In this document: piece after piece, positions 1 through 8,981 of the stretch
Position numbering within the stretch: the stretch's first letter is position 1
Layout: each line of letters starts with the position of its first letter
Source of the DNA: Cellulophaga sp. BC115SP
Lineage (GTDB): Bacteria > Bacteroidota > Bacteroidia > Cytophagales > Spirosomataceae
Direction of reading: 5' to 3'
Assembly: GCF_009905545.1 (NCBI RefSeq)
Contig: NZ_JAAALB010000002.1
Span: forward strand, 1 to 64,000
Length of the DNA stretch: 64,000 bases
Made by a program: the position numbers and the translations under genes
The notes under the pieces: generated by a model
What the model saw: only the letters and a program-made list of their open reading frames with translations
Databases searched by the model: none
Told to the model about the DNA's origin: nothing

Positions 1-2052
1 GATGTCAAAGGTCGAGTGGTAGAGACGTATAGACGGTGTCCGTCATTGACTGGAGGGATTGAAGAAAATATTTGCAAAAAGTTAGCCTATCATGGTCGAG
101 TAGACGAAGAGGTAGTGATACAATCCAACAGTATCGTAACCACGAAGGTGACACAAAGTTTTCAGTATGATCATCGAGATAGATTGGTAAGTACCTGTCA
201 CCGCATTGAAGAATCGAAAGTAGGCGAAAGCAAACGAGAAGAATTACCACACCTATTACAGGTATTGAGTTATGACGATTTGGGACGTCTGAAGACCAAG
301 AAACTAGGACGTTTGCCAGAGAAAGCTATCCAAAAAGACTCAACATTGGAGTTTGCTTCAGTGGTAAACTACGCCTACAACACTCGTAACTGGCTTACAA
401 GCCAGACAATGCACAGATTAGTGAAAAAAGCGGACTACAACAACGTAGCCACAATGCCTGCATATTTTAGTTTGGATTTGGGCTATGAAGGTAATGGCAA
501 CATCACCAAATACGATTGGAGTAACAATGGCGCCAAACGAGGATATGTATTGGCTTACGATGGGATGAATCGATTGTTACAGTCGATTGGAACCAATACA
601 GATACAGATTTAAGTGAGAGTTTAAGCTATCGATTAGATGGCTCTATCAAAACACTCAAACGTTGGAATGGACCATTGGGAGGCACAAGTCGAGACGATT
701 TGGCGTATAACTATGCCTCAAACTTATCGGTACAACTCTCTTCGGTACTAGACAACACCAATGATAGTAAAGGCTACAACGATGTCAACAAAACCACGAC
801 AGATTTTAGCTATGATGCTAATGGTAATTTGGTAGTAGATAATGACAAAGGGATAACCAATATTAATTATAATTTACTAAATTTGGTCAACAAGGTAAGC
901 TTTGCTGACAAACAAGTAAGTTATTATTATGATGGTTCTGGAACCAAGTGGAGTTATGCCAACAGTGGTTCAGGAGGAATCAACAAGATATACATAGGAG
1001 GTTCGGAATATGTCAATCAGGGTACTATTACTCTGAACAGAATATTCACAAGTGAAGGACATGTACAATTGCGAGAAGGTTGGACACCAAACAGTCCACT
1101 GAGCAAGTACATTTACTTGTACGACATCAAAGACCATTTGGGCAACGTTCGCCTAGTACACGACGACAGCGAGCAAGCCAAGATATATCAGGGAAATTAT
1201 TACAGTGCCTTTGGGGTATCGATATTATCCTTAGGCGATAATATGACCCCTACCCAAACGGTGCTATCCAATGACAGGCTCTACAACGGTATAGAGTACA
1301 ACGAGGCACTTGGAACTTATGATGCTTATTATAGAAATCTAGACCCTAAAATAGGTCGTTGGTGGCAATTAGACCCTAAGCCCGATTATTCTGTAAACCT
1401 TTATGTGGCTATGAATAATAATCCTGTTCGTTACACTGATCCTCTTGGAGATACTACTGTAGTCAATAACCGAGGTACTATTTTAAAACAATATGGGGGA
1501 AATAATATAGTTTACCAGCAAGGAAGAAAAGGTAAATTATCTCAAATAGGTGAGTTTGGAAAATCTATAAACTTAAATAAGATTCTACCAAATATAATGA
1601 GAGAAAATAGAGAGTCTGCCAAAAAAATGAGTGCGCTAGGATTTGCAAATGCTGTTCGACCGGGTGGAAAATGGGATTATAAAAATGAAAATTCTCAAAA
1701 AGGAAATATTTTTGGAGCTGCTGCCAAATACGATAAAGAAAATAAATCTACAACAGCCTTTACTGCGGGAAAACTTAATTTTGTTGAAGGTGGAGCTGAT
1801 ATAGGTAATTATAATTACGGCTATACTGGTAGATATGTTGGAGGGAACGGTTATGACCCAACAACATTGTGGGGAGCAGGAGGAGTTTTACAAGTAGGCA
1901 AAGATTTAATTCAAGGTCAAATTGGTAAAGTTTTCGGAGAGTTCAGTACTATGGGGCCATTTGTAAGACCACCGTTTGGGGATGAAAAGGATGATTTTAT
2001 TTGGACTACAACAGGTATGATACATGCTGACAATGAAAAAAAAGGTAATTAA
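1..2052 (+). CDS. RHS repeat protein, 3' part (5' end outside window)
   Basis: The frame is open from the first base, so the gene begins upstream and the GTG at position 16 is not its start. The visible 683 residues are YD/RHS repeats such as YDHRDRL and YDANGNL, followed by the RHS core signature between about 1120 and 1450: YDIKDHLGNVR, YYSAFG, RLYNGIEYNEALGTYDAYYRNLDPKIGRWWQLDP ending in RYTDPLGD (shown here in pieces of one conserved block). In this family the core folds into a shell that encloses and releases a variable C-terminal toxin. Here the tail after the core is about 200 residues (1453-2049), glycine- and asparagine-rich, and I do not recognise a toxin fold in it. The next gene starts inside its 3' end, as expected for a toxin and immunity pair. 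Family assignment is firm; toxin activity is inferred. Confidence 0.9.
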   Translation, partial: DVKGRVVETYRRCPSLTGGIEENICKKLAYHGRVDEEVVIQSNSIVTTKVTQSFQYDHRDRLVSTCHRIEESKVGESKREELPHLLQVLSYDDLGRLKTKKLGRLPEKAIQKDSTLEFASVVNYAYNTRNWLTSQTMHRLVKKADYNNVATMPAYFSLDLGYEGNGNITKYDWSNNGAKRGYVLAYDGMNRLLQSIGTNTDTDLSESLSYRLDGSIKTLKRWNGPLGGTSRDDLAYNYASNLSVQLSSVLDNTNDSKGYNDVNKTTTDFSYDANGNLVVDNDKGITNINYNLLNLVNKVSFADKQVSYYYDGSGTKWSYANSGSGGINKIYIGGSEYVNQGTITLNRIFTSEGHVQLREGWTPNSPLSKYIYLYDIKDHLGNVRLVHDDSEQAKIYQGNYYSAFGVSILSLGDNMTPTQTVLSNDRLYNGIEYNEALGTYDAYYRNLDPKIGRWWQLDPKPDYSVNLYVAMNNNPVRYTDPLGDTTVVNNRGTILKQYGGNNIVYQQGRKGKLSQIGEFGKSINLNKILPNIMRENRESAKKMSALGFANAVRPGGKWDYKNENSQKGNIFGAAAKYDKENKSTTAFTAGKLNFVEGGADIGNYNYGYTGRYVGGNGYDPTTLWGAGGVLQVGKDLIQGQIGKVFGEFSTMGPFVRPPFGDEKDDFIWTTTGMIHADNEKKGN

Positions 2053-2413
2053 AATTTTATTATTTGTACTAATGTTTCTAGGAATGTACAAATGTCACAG
2101 ATATGTTTTTTTTAATAAGACAAACCATATCAATACTTTCAGTTTAGGTGAAGGTATATTTGAAGAGAAATTCCAGCCTTTTAGTGGTGGAGTTTTAATG
2201 AGCGACACATACTCATATTATTTAACAGATTCAGTAAGTTTTCGAATATTGTTAGGTCAATGTGATGAAAAAGAGCTATATAGATGTATAGCTACAGGAG
2301 ATTCAATAATAGCCATCAAATATTCACGAAGAATATACTACGGAAAGGAAATTGCAGTAGACAGTATATTTTTTTCAATTAATACCTTGAAAAAGCAGCA
2401 AAAATTTGAATGA
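2033..2413 (+). CDS. Small anchored protein, candidate RHS-tail immunity protein
   Basis: This 126-residue protein begins at the ATG at 2033 (MKKKVIKILL); an in-frame ATG at 2024 would add three residues. It starts inside the 3' end of the RHS gene, overlapping it by 20 bases, which suggests translational coupling. A lysine-rich start and one hydrophobic segment (about residues 5-19) look like a membrane anchor or signal, and the rest is polar. Genes placed directly after RHS tails usually encode the cognate immunity protein. That role rests on position only, as the sequence matches no family I know. Confidence 0.6.
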   Translation: MKKKVIKILLFVLMFLGMYKCHRYVFFNKTNHINTFSLGEGIFEEKFQPFSGGVLMSDTYSYYLTDSVSFRILLGQCDEKELYRCIATGDSIIAIKYSRRIYYGKEIAVDSIFFSINTLKKQQKFE

Positions 2414-2511
2414 TGAAAGCATTTTAGAGTATAAGTATCCTCACTAGAGTAATGTTTCAAATGTGTTGTCATTATTGATTATTAATAAGTTAGGTGTATT
2501 TTATTGTGCCG

Positions 2512-2543
2512 TGCTAGTGCTGGCTTCCCAGCCAGTACTAGCA
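2512..2543. terminator. Stem-loop after RHS/immunity pair
   Basis: Arms 2512-2525 and 2530-2543 pair over 14 bp with one G-T wobble around a TCCC loop. There is no clear T-tract after it, so it may be a terminator, a processing site, or a remnant of a small repeat. It lies between the candidate immunity gene and the displaced RHS core fragment. Confidence 0.5.
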
Positions 2544-2616
2544 ACTTCTCAGGATGCCAATCTTTAATATATTCTACATCTTGTCCATGGAAAATTCTAG
2601 CAATAAGTATAGATAC

Positions 2617-2852
2617 AGTTGCGAGAAGGTTGGACACCAAACAGTCCACTAAGTAAATACATTTACTTGTATGACATCAAAGACCACTTGGGCAATGTTC
2701 GCCTAGTACACGATGACAGCGAGCAAGCCAAGATATATCAGGGAAATTATTACAGTGCCTTTGGTGTATCGATATTATCTCTAGGTGATAATATGACGCC
2801 TACCCAAACGATATTTTCCAACGACAGGCTCTACAACGGCAAAGAGCTATAG
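2617..2852 (+). pseudogene. Displaced RHS core fragment
   Basis: This stretch is nearly identical to 1067-1300 of the RHS gene upstream: it encodes the REGWTPNSP block, YDIKDHLGNVRLVHDD and the RLYNG segment with only scattered changes. It lacks the rest of the gene on both sides. A stop codon follows RLYNGKEL, exactly where the upstream copy continues to IEYNEALG. It has no start codon of its own (only TTG at 2619) and no toxin tail. Such orphan core fragments are typical of RHS loci, where they provide homology for swapping toxin tails. The upstream boundary is abrupt. Confidence 0.85.
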
Positions 2853-3226
2853 GATGGCACCTTTAATATATGTATATCTGATATTTAAGAAATATGGTTT
2901 CAAAAGGTAAATCTAAACTCTAAGAACGTAAAAAAGGCAATGATAACTACATGTATTGAGACTACAATTACTTATGGTGGTAACTTGATAAAATATGGTC
3001 GGGATAGGTATGGGAACAGTGTTATTTTTGTAAAAATGTAGCAAAAAAGCTGTAGTTCTTTGTACACTTTCTTTGCTGTACATATTTAATAAGATAAAAA
3101 ATAATTAATTAAAAGTATGGACGCCAACTTGCAAATAGCGAAAGTATTACACTTGAAAATTAACAATTTGACTGCTAGTCCATACTCTTCATTAATCGTC
3201 TGTACGGCAGGTACCAATTTACTCAA
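2853..3226. other. Gene-free stretch between RHS fragment and mobilization genes
   Basis: No coding frame of convincing composition is visible. It contains a 9-bp inverted repeat (AGTATGGAC at 3114-3122 and its complement at 3178-3186) flanking a 55-base spacer, and two TGTACA boxes 10 bases apart (3061-3082). Neither has an assigned function. The segment may be the decayed remainder of an RHS tail and the 3' leader of the mobilization operon. Confidence 0.4.
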
Positions 3227-5635
3227 TTAAGCGAAAAACTCCTCTTCAGGAGCATTAATGCTAAATCTTGGGTCTTCCACTTCATTATAGAGTAAAAGTT
3301 CAAACTGGTTGTATTGCACTTGCAGGGCTTTACAAGTAGGGCTGTTAAAGTCCGTTAACTGTGTTTTAGGTGCGTAAACGATAGAATTGTTGGCATACTT
3401 ATTTTGTACCTCGCTTTCTTCCATATAGATAAAAGGGCGAATCTGGTTAGCAAATAGCGTTAGCATACTGTCTATTTTGACTTTAAACTTTTCACCTTCA
3501 GAAGTTAGCCCATTTTCACCTTGGTACTGATTAATCTTACAAATGTATTTGAGCATGGCATCTCCAATCAGGTTCAATCGAATATCTGCGACTTTATCCA
3601 TTTTTTGAATATCAAAACGACAGAGCTCCAGATACAGAATCAGATTGATGTCCCTTCTTATTCTTTCATAGTTTTCTCTTACAGCAATTTCTACTCTAAG
3701 ATTGCGGTCTTCTTCAGACTCATTTTTCATTTTCTTAAACTTCTCATTGAGCTCTGGGATAGTTTTGATAGGCATTTGAGTGGTAGGCGATGCTTGATAA
3801 TCCATCGCATCAATTCTACCATGAAAACGGCGATATTTCAATGGTGATTTAAAATCCCCTGAGATAGTCCCTGCCATTTCTCCTTGGTCTAGATTTGAAA
3901 TTGTAGAAACAGGAACTGCTTCAATCTGTTGGTCAGAGATACTGTATGAAGTAGTACCTTGTGCAGATAAACTTTCTTGGATATTCGTTTGATTGATTTT
4001 ACCAATACATTCGGATACAATTTTAGCCAACTCTCCTCTGATCTGTCCTGTTAAAATAGAACCTACCATATTGACAATCATGTTGGCTTTTTCTTGTCCA
4101 TACAGCAAGACAAACTGAGCCAAATCCTGAATCCCCAAAATACAAGCTACCTTATTTGAACGAGCTGTAGCGATAAGCGTACTAACCGACTCAAAAGGTA
4201 AAGTAGGACATTCATCAACAATAATCCCCAAGGGCAATTGTCCTTTTTTGTTAATGGTTTTGGTTAGTTTTCCATTAAGTAAACTAAGGAGAACCCCATA
4301 CGACTGGAATCTGTCTGGATTATTCCCAATAACAAGTACAGAAGGATTTTCAGGATTAGAGATGTTCAAATCAAAATCTTCTCCTGTAAAAACCCAATAA
4401 ACAGTTGGGTCAACAATTTGACCTAGCATAATCACAAGTGAATCCACTTGCCCTTGTAATTGCTCAAGAGCACCACCTTTGAAGGCTCTATTAAAAGTGG
4501 TTGCCAAACCTTTGACATACATATCAGACATGAGTAAAGGAAAGAAGATCTCATAATCTTGTTTGAGAAACTCGATGACATGAGGCAGACTACAAAACTC
4601 TTTTCCATACTGCTCACTTTTTCGTTTGAGATAATAAATGGTAGCCGTAAGCAATAGCTCTGCAGACTTTTGAAAGAAATCACCTTCACCATTGGCAGCA
4701 GCGCCTGAGAGTCCTTGCATGATGAATTTAGCAGATTCAGTAGCATCAATCATTTCTTTGACGAGTCGAGAAGAGATAGGGTTAATACGGTGTGAGGTAA
4801 TAGGATTTTGTAAATCAATCTGATAGTACTTAGGGAATTTTTTGTGGTGCTTTTTCTCCCAATTCTCAATTGAGCCGTGTCTTTGTTTGAGTAATTCTTT
4901 ATAATGCCAAAGGGCATTAATTACTTCAATAGCTAGTGTAGGCAGTTTGAAGTCATAAACATATAAGCAATATTCTTTATGGATAAGCTGGTGAATAGCA
5001 AGGTTAATGGTCCCAAAACTTTTACCTGAGCCTGGAGAGCCTGCTACAAGAATTGCACGAAAAGGATTGACAAAATTGAGCCATCCTTTTCTCCATTTTC
5101 CTTGAAAATAGAAATAGTAAGGGATGTTAATCGAGTGTTCCGTTTCAATTTTCTCCTCCATTTGAGGGAAAGTCTCATTTTCGAAATTGAAAACATCATT
5201 CTTTTTCATGGTAATGAGTTTCATGATAAGACTAATGTGATTAATGAAAAAGTAATACCCTACAGCAAGAATGAGAAAGTAGAGAATGAACCCTAGGGCA
5301 TTATATGGTAGCACAAAAAAGAGCAATGATGCCACAAAGAGGGTAATGAGTCCGAAGACCGTATTTCTAATGACCGTATTTTCTACTAATTCTCTATCCT
5401 TACCGATAGGAGTTGTTAGGGCATGAATAGCAAAGAGAATGATAGCAATAAAATGGGCAAAGAAAGGGTTCTTAATGAGTGCTATTTTAGGATTAAGGGA
5501 TAAATAGATATTGTCTAAAAAAGCAATATTCGTAGAATGCCTAAACAGCAGGAAATAGGCAAAGAAAAGGTGAATAGGAATGATAGCATACCCAATGACC
5601 TTGATACCTTCAGTGTTTTGCGATTGTTGTTCCAT
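3227..5635 (-). CDS. Conjugative coupling protein, VirD4/TraG type (Bacteroidota Mob ATPase)
   Basis: This 802-residue ATPase would couple the relaxase-DNA complex to a type IV secretion channel at the inner membrane. Four hydrophobic segments fill the N-terminus (about residues 12-30, 55-72, 92-110 and 112-134). The Walker A motif GSPGSGKS lies at about 199-206 and a Walker B-like LGIIVDECP at about 470. Length and layout fit the TraG/MobC proteins of Bacteroidota mobile elements. It is the last gene of a three-gene minus-strand operon, starting one base after the relaxase stop. No other secretion-channel genes are in the window, so the element looks mobilizable rather than self-transmissible, unless those genes lie upstream. 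Confidence 0.92.
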   Translation of the reverse strand: MEQQSQNTEGIKVIGYAIIPIHLFFAYFLLFRHSTNIAFLDNIYLSLNPKIALIKNPFFAHFIAIILFAIHALTTPIGKDRELVENTVIRNTVFGLITLFVASLLFFVLPYNALGFILYFLILAVGYYFFINHISLIMKLITMKKNDVFNFENETFPQMEEKIETEHSINIPYYFYFQGKWRKGWLNFVNPFRAILVAGSPGSGKSFGTINLAIHQLIHKEYCLYVYDFKLPTLAIEVINALWHYKELLKQRHGSIENWEKKHHKKFPKYYQIDLQNPITSHRINPISSRLVKEMIDATESAKFIMQGLSGAAANGEGDFFQKSAELLLTATIYYLKRKSEQYGKEFCSLPHVIEFLKQDYEIFFPLLMSDMYVKGLATTFNRAFKGGALEQLQGQVDSLVIMLGQIVDPTVYWVFTGEDFDLNISNPENPSVLVIGNNPDRFQSYGVLLSLLNGKLTKTINKKGQLPLGIIVDECPTLPFESVSTLIATARSNKVACILGIQDLAQFVLLYGQEKANMIVNMVGSILTGQIRGELAKIVSECIGKINQTNIQESLSAQGTTSYSISDQQIEAVPVSTISNLDQGEMAGTISGDFKSPLKYRRFHGRIDAMDYQASPTTQMPIKTIPELNEKFKKMKNESEEDRNLRVEIAVRENYERIRRDINLILYLELCRFDIQKMDKVADIRLNLIGDAMLKYICKINQYQGENGLTSEGEKFKVKIDSMLTLFANQIRPFIYMEESEVQNKYANNSIVYAPKTQLTDFNSPTCKALQVQYNQFELLLYNEVEDPRFSINAPEEEFFA

Positions 5636-6667
5636 TTATCTTTTTCGTATTTTAGGTGCAAATTCGTCTTCATCAGAATACGCACGTTTGTAGTTGAAAT
5701 TCTGATAGTTTTCTTGGAGATAGGGATTGGTTGATTCAGTTTCAGATTTTGCGAGAATGGGTTCTTTAAAGAAATGCTCTGCTTTTTCAGTCGTAGGCTT
5801 CTCTTTCATCTTTCTCTTTTTTAATTCGAAATCAGGGATCTTCTTCTCACCTTGTGAAGCTCTTTTAGTTTTAGGGTCATATCTAACCTTCTTGGGTTTG
5901 AGTTTGTCTTTATTGGCTTTCTCTCTTCTATTATGAAAGAAGACTGCTTCCAAGTCATTTTTTCGATACTTTTTCCCATCGACTTCTATAGTTTTCTCAT
6001 CCTCTGAGATTGTTCTATATTCTTTTTCTGCCACTTTTTTGAAGTGGTGTAGATTTCTCATATCCTTCAGTAGTGGGTCTTTAAGAAGTACTTGAATATC
6101 TTCATGTTGTACTCTGATTTCCCAAACTGCACTGGTTTTAGCTAAATCGACTTGTCTGCCCACTAATGGAAGGTCATATTTAAGATTAAGTGCAACAGCC
6201 TTTTCGGTGGCTTTCATTTTTTCCCTCCAATCATCATATATTTTCCCATTATTCATACATCTATTAAATACTAAATGCACATGAAAAACATCTGTATCGT
6301 GATGGCTTACAGCAATATATTGAGTATTTCTTAGTCCCATATCTTGGATGTATTGGTTCACAACATCTGCGATTTGAGACTTATTTAGAAGCACCATATC
6401 TTCCTTTCCAAAAGATAAGACATGATGTCCAACATAGGGTTTGTTATAATCAAAGTCCTTATGAGCTTTAGCTTGATTATGAAAGTCTTTAGTGAGCCGA
6501 TTAAGGCTTTCTAGGTCATCTTCATTTAGGGGTATTTCTATGTTATTAGAATAAGACACTACTTCAGGTTTTTTCTGAATCTTCCCACGATTATCGAGTT
6601 TACCGTTGTAGATGTAATTTAGAATAGCCTTAAAGGATTTGCCTTTAGGAGTCGCTTTAGCAATCAT
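5636..6667 (-). CDS. Relaxase / mobilization nuclease
   Basis: This 343-residue protein would nick the transfer origin and stay attached to the transferred strand. The three-histidine metal site is visible: H122, D124, H129, H131 and N135 within the segment SHHDTDVFHVHLVFN. Y18 and Y20 near the N-terminus are candidates for the nucleophilic tyrosine. The C-terminal third is lysine-rich and probably binds DNA non-specifically or contacts the coupling protein. The start overlaps the stop of the MobC-like gene by 4 bases (ATGA), so translation is likely coupled. The family is the MobA/VirD2-type relaxase domain seen in Bacteroidota mobilizable elements. Confidence 0.93.
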   Translation of the reverse strand: MIAKATPKGKSFKAILNYIYNGKLDNRGKIQKKPEVVSYSNNIEIPLNEDDLESLNRLTKDFHNQAKAHKDFDYNKPYVGHHVLSFGKEDMVLLNKSQIADVVNQYIQDMGLRNTQYIAVSHHDTDVFHVHLVFNRCMNNGKIYDDWREKMKATEKAVALNLKYDLPLVGRQVDLAKTSAVWEIRVQHEDIQVLLKDPLLKDMRNLHHFKKVAEKEYRTISEDEKTIEVDGKKYRKNDLEAVFFHNRREKANKDKLKPKKVRYDPKTKRASQGEKKIPDFELKKRKMKEKPTTEKAEHFFKEPILAKSETESTNPYLQENYQNFNYKRAYSDEDEFAPKIRKR

Positions 6668-7011
6668 TTGGTATGGTATCTGTCTAGCAAGTTTCTTATG
6701 GCATTGAGAACTTCACAAGCTTCTTTCGCAAGGTTAGGCAAACTATAAGTATGTGCGAGTTGAGTTAATTGGTTTAAGTTATTGGCCATACCTATCAGTT
6801 GAATTTTATCCTTCTGCTCTTGCTCCGAAAATAGGTTTGTCACTCTGCCATCAACTAATATTCTTCTCACATACTCTGTCAATGACAGGTTTGCCCTGTT
6901 CGCATTTTCGGTACAGCGATTAATATCACTTTCAGACATTCTAATTCTAAGTCTTTGATTGAGAGGTTTGCTCTTTGTAGGTCTTCCACCTTTTCTTTTA
7001 TCGTTCATCAT
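6664..7011 (-). CDS. mobC: MobC-like relaxosome accessory protein (ribbon-helix-helix)
   Basis: The 115-residue product begins with a basic segment (KRKGGRPTKSK), followed by LRIRMSESDINRC and a SLTEYVRRIL helix, the typical ribbon-helix-helix layout. The C-terminal GMANNLNQLTQLAH motif is characteristic of MobC relaxosome proteins, which bind beside the nick site and help melt DNA. It is the first gene of the mobilization operon, with the candidate transfer origin directly upstream. The name follows the relaxosome-protein usage; in Bacteroides literature mobC may instead mean the coupling protein. Confidence 0.85.
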   Translation of the reverse strand: MMNDKRKGGRPTKSKPLNQRLRIRMSESDINRCTENANRANLSLTEYVRRILVDGRVTNLFSEQEQKDKIQLIGMANNLNQLTQLAHTYSLPNLAKEACEVLNAIRNLLDRYHTK

Positions 7012-7019
7012 TTTAGCTT

Positions 7020-7115
7020 TAATAATTAGGGGTTTTAGGGGAATCCCCTAACAAGATGGTTGTGCTTGCACACTGGTTTAGGGTAGTTTTTGACTGCCAG
7101 AAACCCCATCTTGCT
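7020..7115. other. Candidate origin of transfer (oriT)
   Basis: This short gene-free segment directly upstream of the mobC-relaxase operon has nested inverted repeats. A perfect palindrome TTAGGGGA-A-TCCCCTAA lies at 7035-7051. CAAGATGG at 7052-7059 pairs with CCATCTTG at 7106-7113. GGGGTTT at 7029-7035 pairs with AAACCCC at 7101-7107. A small GTGC-TT-GCAC dyad lies at 7062-7071. Position and structure fit a relaxase recognition region; the nick site cannot be assigned by eye. Confidence 0.55.
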
Positions 7116-7225
7116 CCAGAAATAGAAATTTTATTTATTAAAACATGAAGTTAATAAGTAAATATTTAATGTTTTAAAAAGTATGAAATATTTATTTTTG
7201 TACATACATTTGTCTAGAAGATTTA

Positions 7226-7401
7226 GTTATGGCAGGTTTTATTCGTGTCTTATTTAGGTTTTGATCAAGTATCATTTAAGCTTTATTCGGCTATTAGTTA
7301 GGTCTTATTCTATTGTTAGTTAGGTTTCATTCAGGTGTTAGTCGGGTTTTGTTCAGATATTATTCAGATATAGGTAAAGTATAATTCACCTTTAGTTGAT
7401 A
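7226..7401. repeat. Eight degenerate 22-bp direct repeats (iteron- or centromere-like)
   Basis: Contiguous 22-bp units begin at 7226, 7248, 7270, 7292, 7314, 7336, 7358 and 7380. The best conserved units read close to TGTTAGTTAGGTTTYATTCAGG; the last two are more diverged. Two helical turns per unit suggests cooperative protein binding along one face of the DNA. The array sits 26 bases upstream of a small HTH-like gene in the same unit as a ParA-type ATPase. That is the expected place for a partition centromere and its adaptor, although iterons or an operator array are also possible. There are no unique spacers, so it is not CRISPR. Confidence 0.65.
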
Positions 7402-7427
7402 TCTAGGCTATGTTTATTTAGAAGAAA

Positions 7428-7916
7428 ATGGAGATAGATAAAAACATTATAGTAGATATTGATGAGATTAAGCAAATGAAGCAAAAAGGCTTTATTGGAT
7501 GGTCTAAATATTTACTTCCTTATTGTGAAGGGTATTTCAATGCTGGTTATTCAATTGTACATATCAAAGATAAATTAATAGTAAAGTATCAGTTTGATGT
7601 ATCAATTTCTACTCTTAATAGACTTCTGTTAAAATATAGACGTATGGGAAAAAGCATTAAACCATCCCCCTCCCCATTATCTATCAACCCCGTAAAATCT
7701 GATGTTTCTGTAGAGCAAAAGATAGATGTGGAGAAGGAAGTGGGAAAGGAGGAATCAGATTCTTTTAGTTTACCATCAAATAAAGCTATGGAGGAACTAT
7801 TCAACGAATATAACAGCAGTAGGTTTTTTGAAAGGAAAGATCCATTAGATGATTTAATAGCTAAACAGAAGATGGAAAAATTACAGAAAAAACAAGGTGA
7901 AGTTAGAAATGAGTAG
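7428..7916 (+). CDS. Small HTH-like protein, first gene of ParA unit
   Basis: This 162-residue protein belongs to no family I can name. Residues about 20-75 contain GWSKYLLPYCEGYFNAGYS and a SISTLNRLLLKYRRMGKS helix pair, which resembles the helix-turn-helix used to choose among DNA sites (the wording of small resolvase-like or replication HTHs). The rest is acidic and low in complexity (KEVGKEESDSFSLPSNK). It lies between the 22-bp repeat array and a ParA-type gene, so it is the best candidate for a protein binding those repeats. That role is inferred from position and the HTH-like region only. Confidence 0.6.
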   Translation: MEIDKNIIVDIDEIKQMKQKGFIGWSKYLLPYCEGYFNAGYSIVHIKDKLIVKYQFDVSISTLNRLLLKYRRMGKSIKPSPSPLSINPVKSDVSVEQKIDVEKEVGKEESDSFSLPSNKAMEELFNEYNSSRFFERKDPLDDLIAKQKMEKLQKKQGEVRNE

Positions 7917-7968
7917 TGTGGTTTTCGTATCTATTATCAATCAATATTCATAGTTAACCTATCAAAAG

Positions 7969-8169
7969 ATGAAAAGATTTGATGAATTTATGTTTCTACA
8001 GTGGCTAGTTTTTTTGCCATTAATTCTACCCTTAAGCATCGCTACAGGTGTATTCCAAGGTATTATTCTAGCTCTTTCAAATTTGATTTCTCAAATTAAA
8101 CAAGACACTAATGTAGAAGTTTCTCATTCAACTCTTTGGAGCTTTCATCAAAGTATTGGAAGTAAGTAA
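7969..8169 (+). CDS. Small hydrophobic protein
   Basis: The 66-residue product has a hydrophobic stretch from about residue 8 to 40 (FLQWLVFLPLILPLS followed by GIILALSNLIS), suggesting one or two membrane passes, then a short polar tail. It lies between the HTH-like gene and the ParA-type gene on the same strand, with gaps of about 50 and 90 bases. I do not recognise it. The strand, spacing and membrane character favour a real gene, but its size leaves doubt. Confidence 0.45.
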   Translation: MKRFDEFMFLQWLVFLPLILPLSIATGVFQGIILALSNLISQIKQDTNVEVSHSTLWSFHQSIGSK

Positions 8170-8258
8170 ACCAACATTTGATAATGTTTCCATCGTATTA
8201 ATGAGTGTTCAATATCCCTTCAAATAAGTTGTAAATACAATAATTTAATCAAAATCGA

Positions 8259-8972
8259 ATGAAGCAGGTCAATTTAATTCTTCAATCGAAAGGCGGCGTT
8301 GGTAAGAGCCTTTTGACGTGGTTTTTAGCAAACCATTATAGTGATAATAGTAATGTATTGTTCATGGATGTAGATGAGTCGACTCGTACTTCAAGTTCAC
8401 GTTTGGCATCGATTCTTTCTTCATCTGATCGAAGTTTATTTTACCCAATACTCAACGAGCAAAAGAAATTAGAGCGAGAGTATTTTTTGAGTCTTTTTGA
8501 ACGCATTTCGAATTTAGAAACAGAAGTTATCTTTTTGGATTTTGGAGCTCCCGAAAGTGAAGAGTTTCGCAAATTATTGGAGTATGAAATCTCAGCAGAA
8601 GATCTCTCGATTGAATTATCAGCAATGGGAATATCATTAGCATTGTACATTGTGATAGCAGGAAGAGATGCCTTTGAATCCTGTTCGAGATTTTTGTTTT
8701 CTATGCGCTCTATTATAGCGGCTCACCTTGAAGTGAAGGTATTGCTAAATGAAGGAACTTTTGGAGGAAGAGAAGACCTAAATCTTGTCATTGAGAGATT
8801 ATCTAAAATGGGAGTTTCTCCAATCTATCCATTTGGAAATTTGGGTGAAAGTCAATCTGGTAGAGATATAATAGAACTCATCTCCATAGGCAAAAAACCA
8901 GAGAATCTCTCTTTAGCCATGAAACTGACCTTTCGCAAGGCGATGAACCAAATAGAAGCACTTCTAAATTAG
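8259..8972 (+). CDS. ParA/MinD-type ATPase
   Basis: This 237-residue P-loop ATPase has the deviant Walker A motif KGGVGKS at residues 11-17 and a FMDVDES strand that matches the A-prime region, as in ParA, Soj and MinD. There is no N-terminal HTH, so it is of the short type that relies on a separate DNA-binding partner. ParA-type ATPases position plasmids, or in Bacteroidota conjugative elements (TraA-like) accompany transfer genes. The 22-bp array and HTH-like gene upstream favour partition or positioning; proximity to the relaxase favours a transfer role. Both remain open. Confidence 0.85.
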   Translation: MKQVNLILQSKGGVGKSLLTWFLANHYSDNSNVLFMDVDESTRTSSSRLASILSSSDRSLFYPILNEQKKLEREYFLSLFERISNLETEVIFLDFGAPESEEFRKLLEYEISAEDLSIELSAMGISLALYIVIAGRDAFESCSRFLFSMRSIIAAHLEVKVLLNEGTFGGREDLNLVIERLSKMGVSPIYPFGNLGESQSGRDIIELISIGKKPENLSLAMKLTFRKAMNQIEALLN

Positions 8973-8981
8973 AAAAGTATT

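Noticed and set aside
7226-7401. CRISPR array
   Set aside because: The 22-bp units are contiguous and degenerate, with no unique spacers, and no cas genes are nearby.
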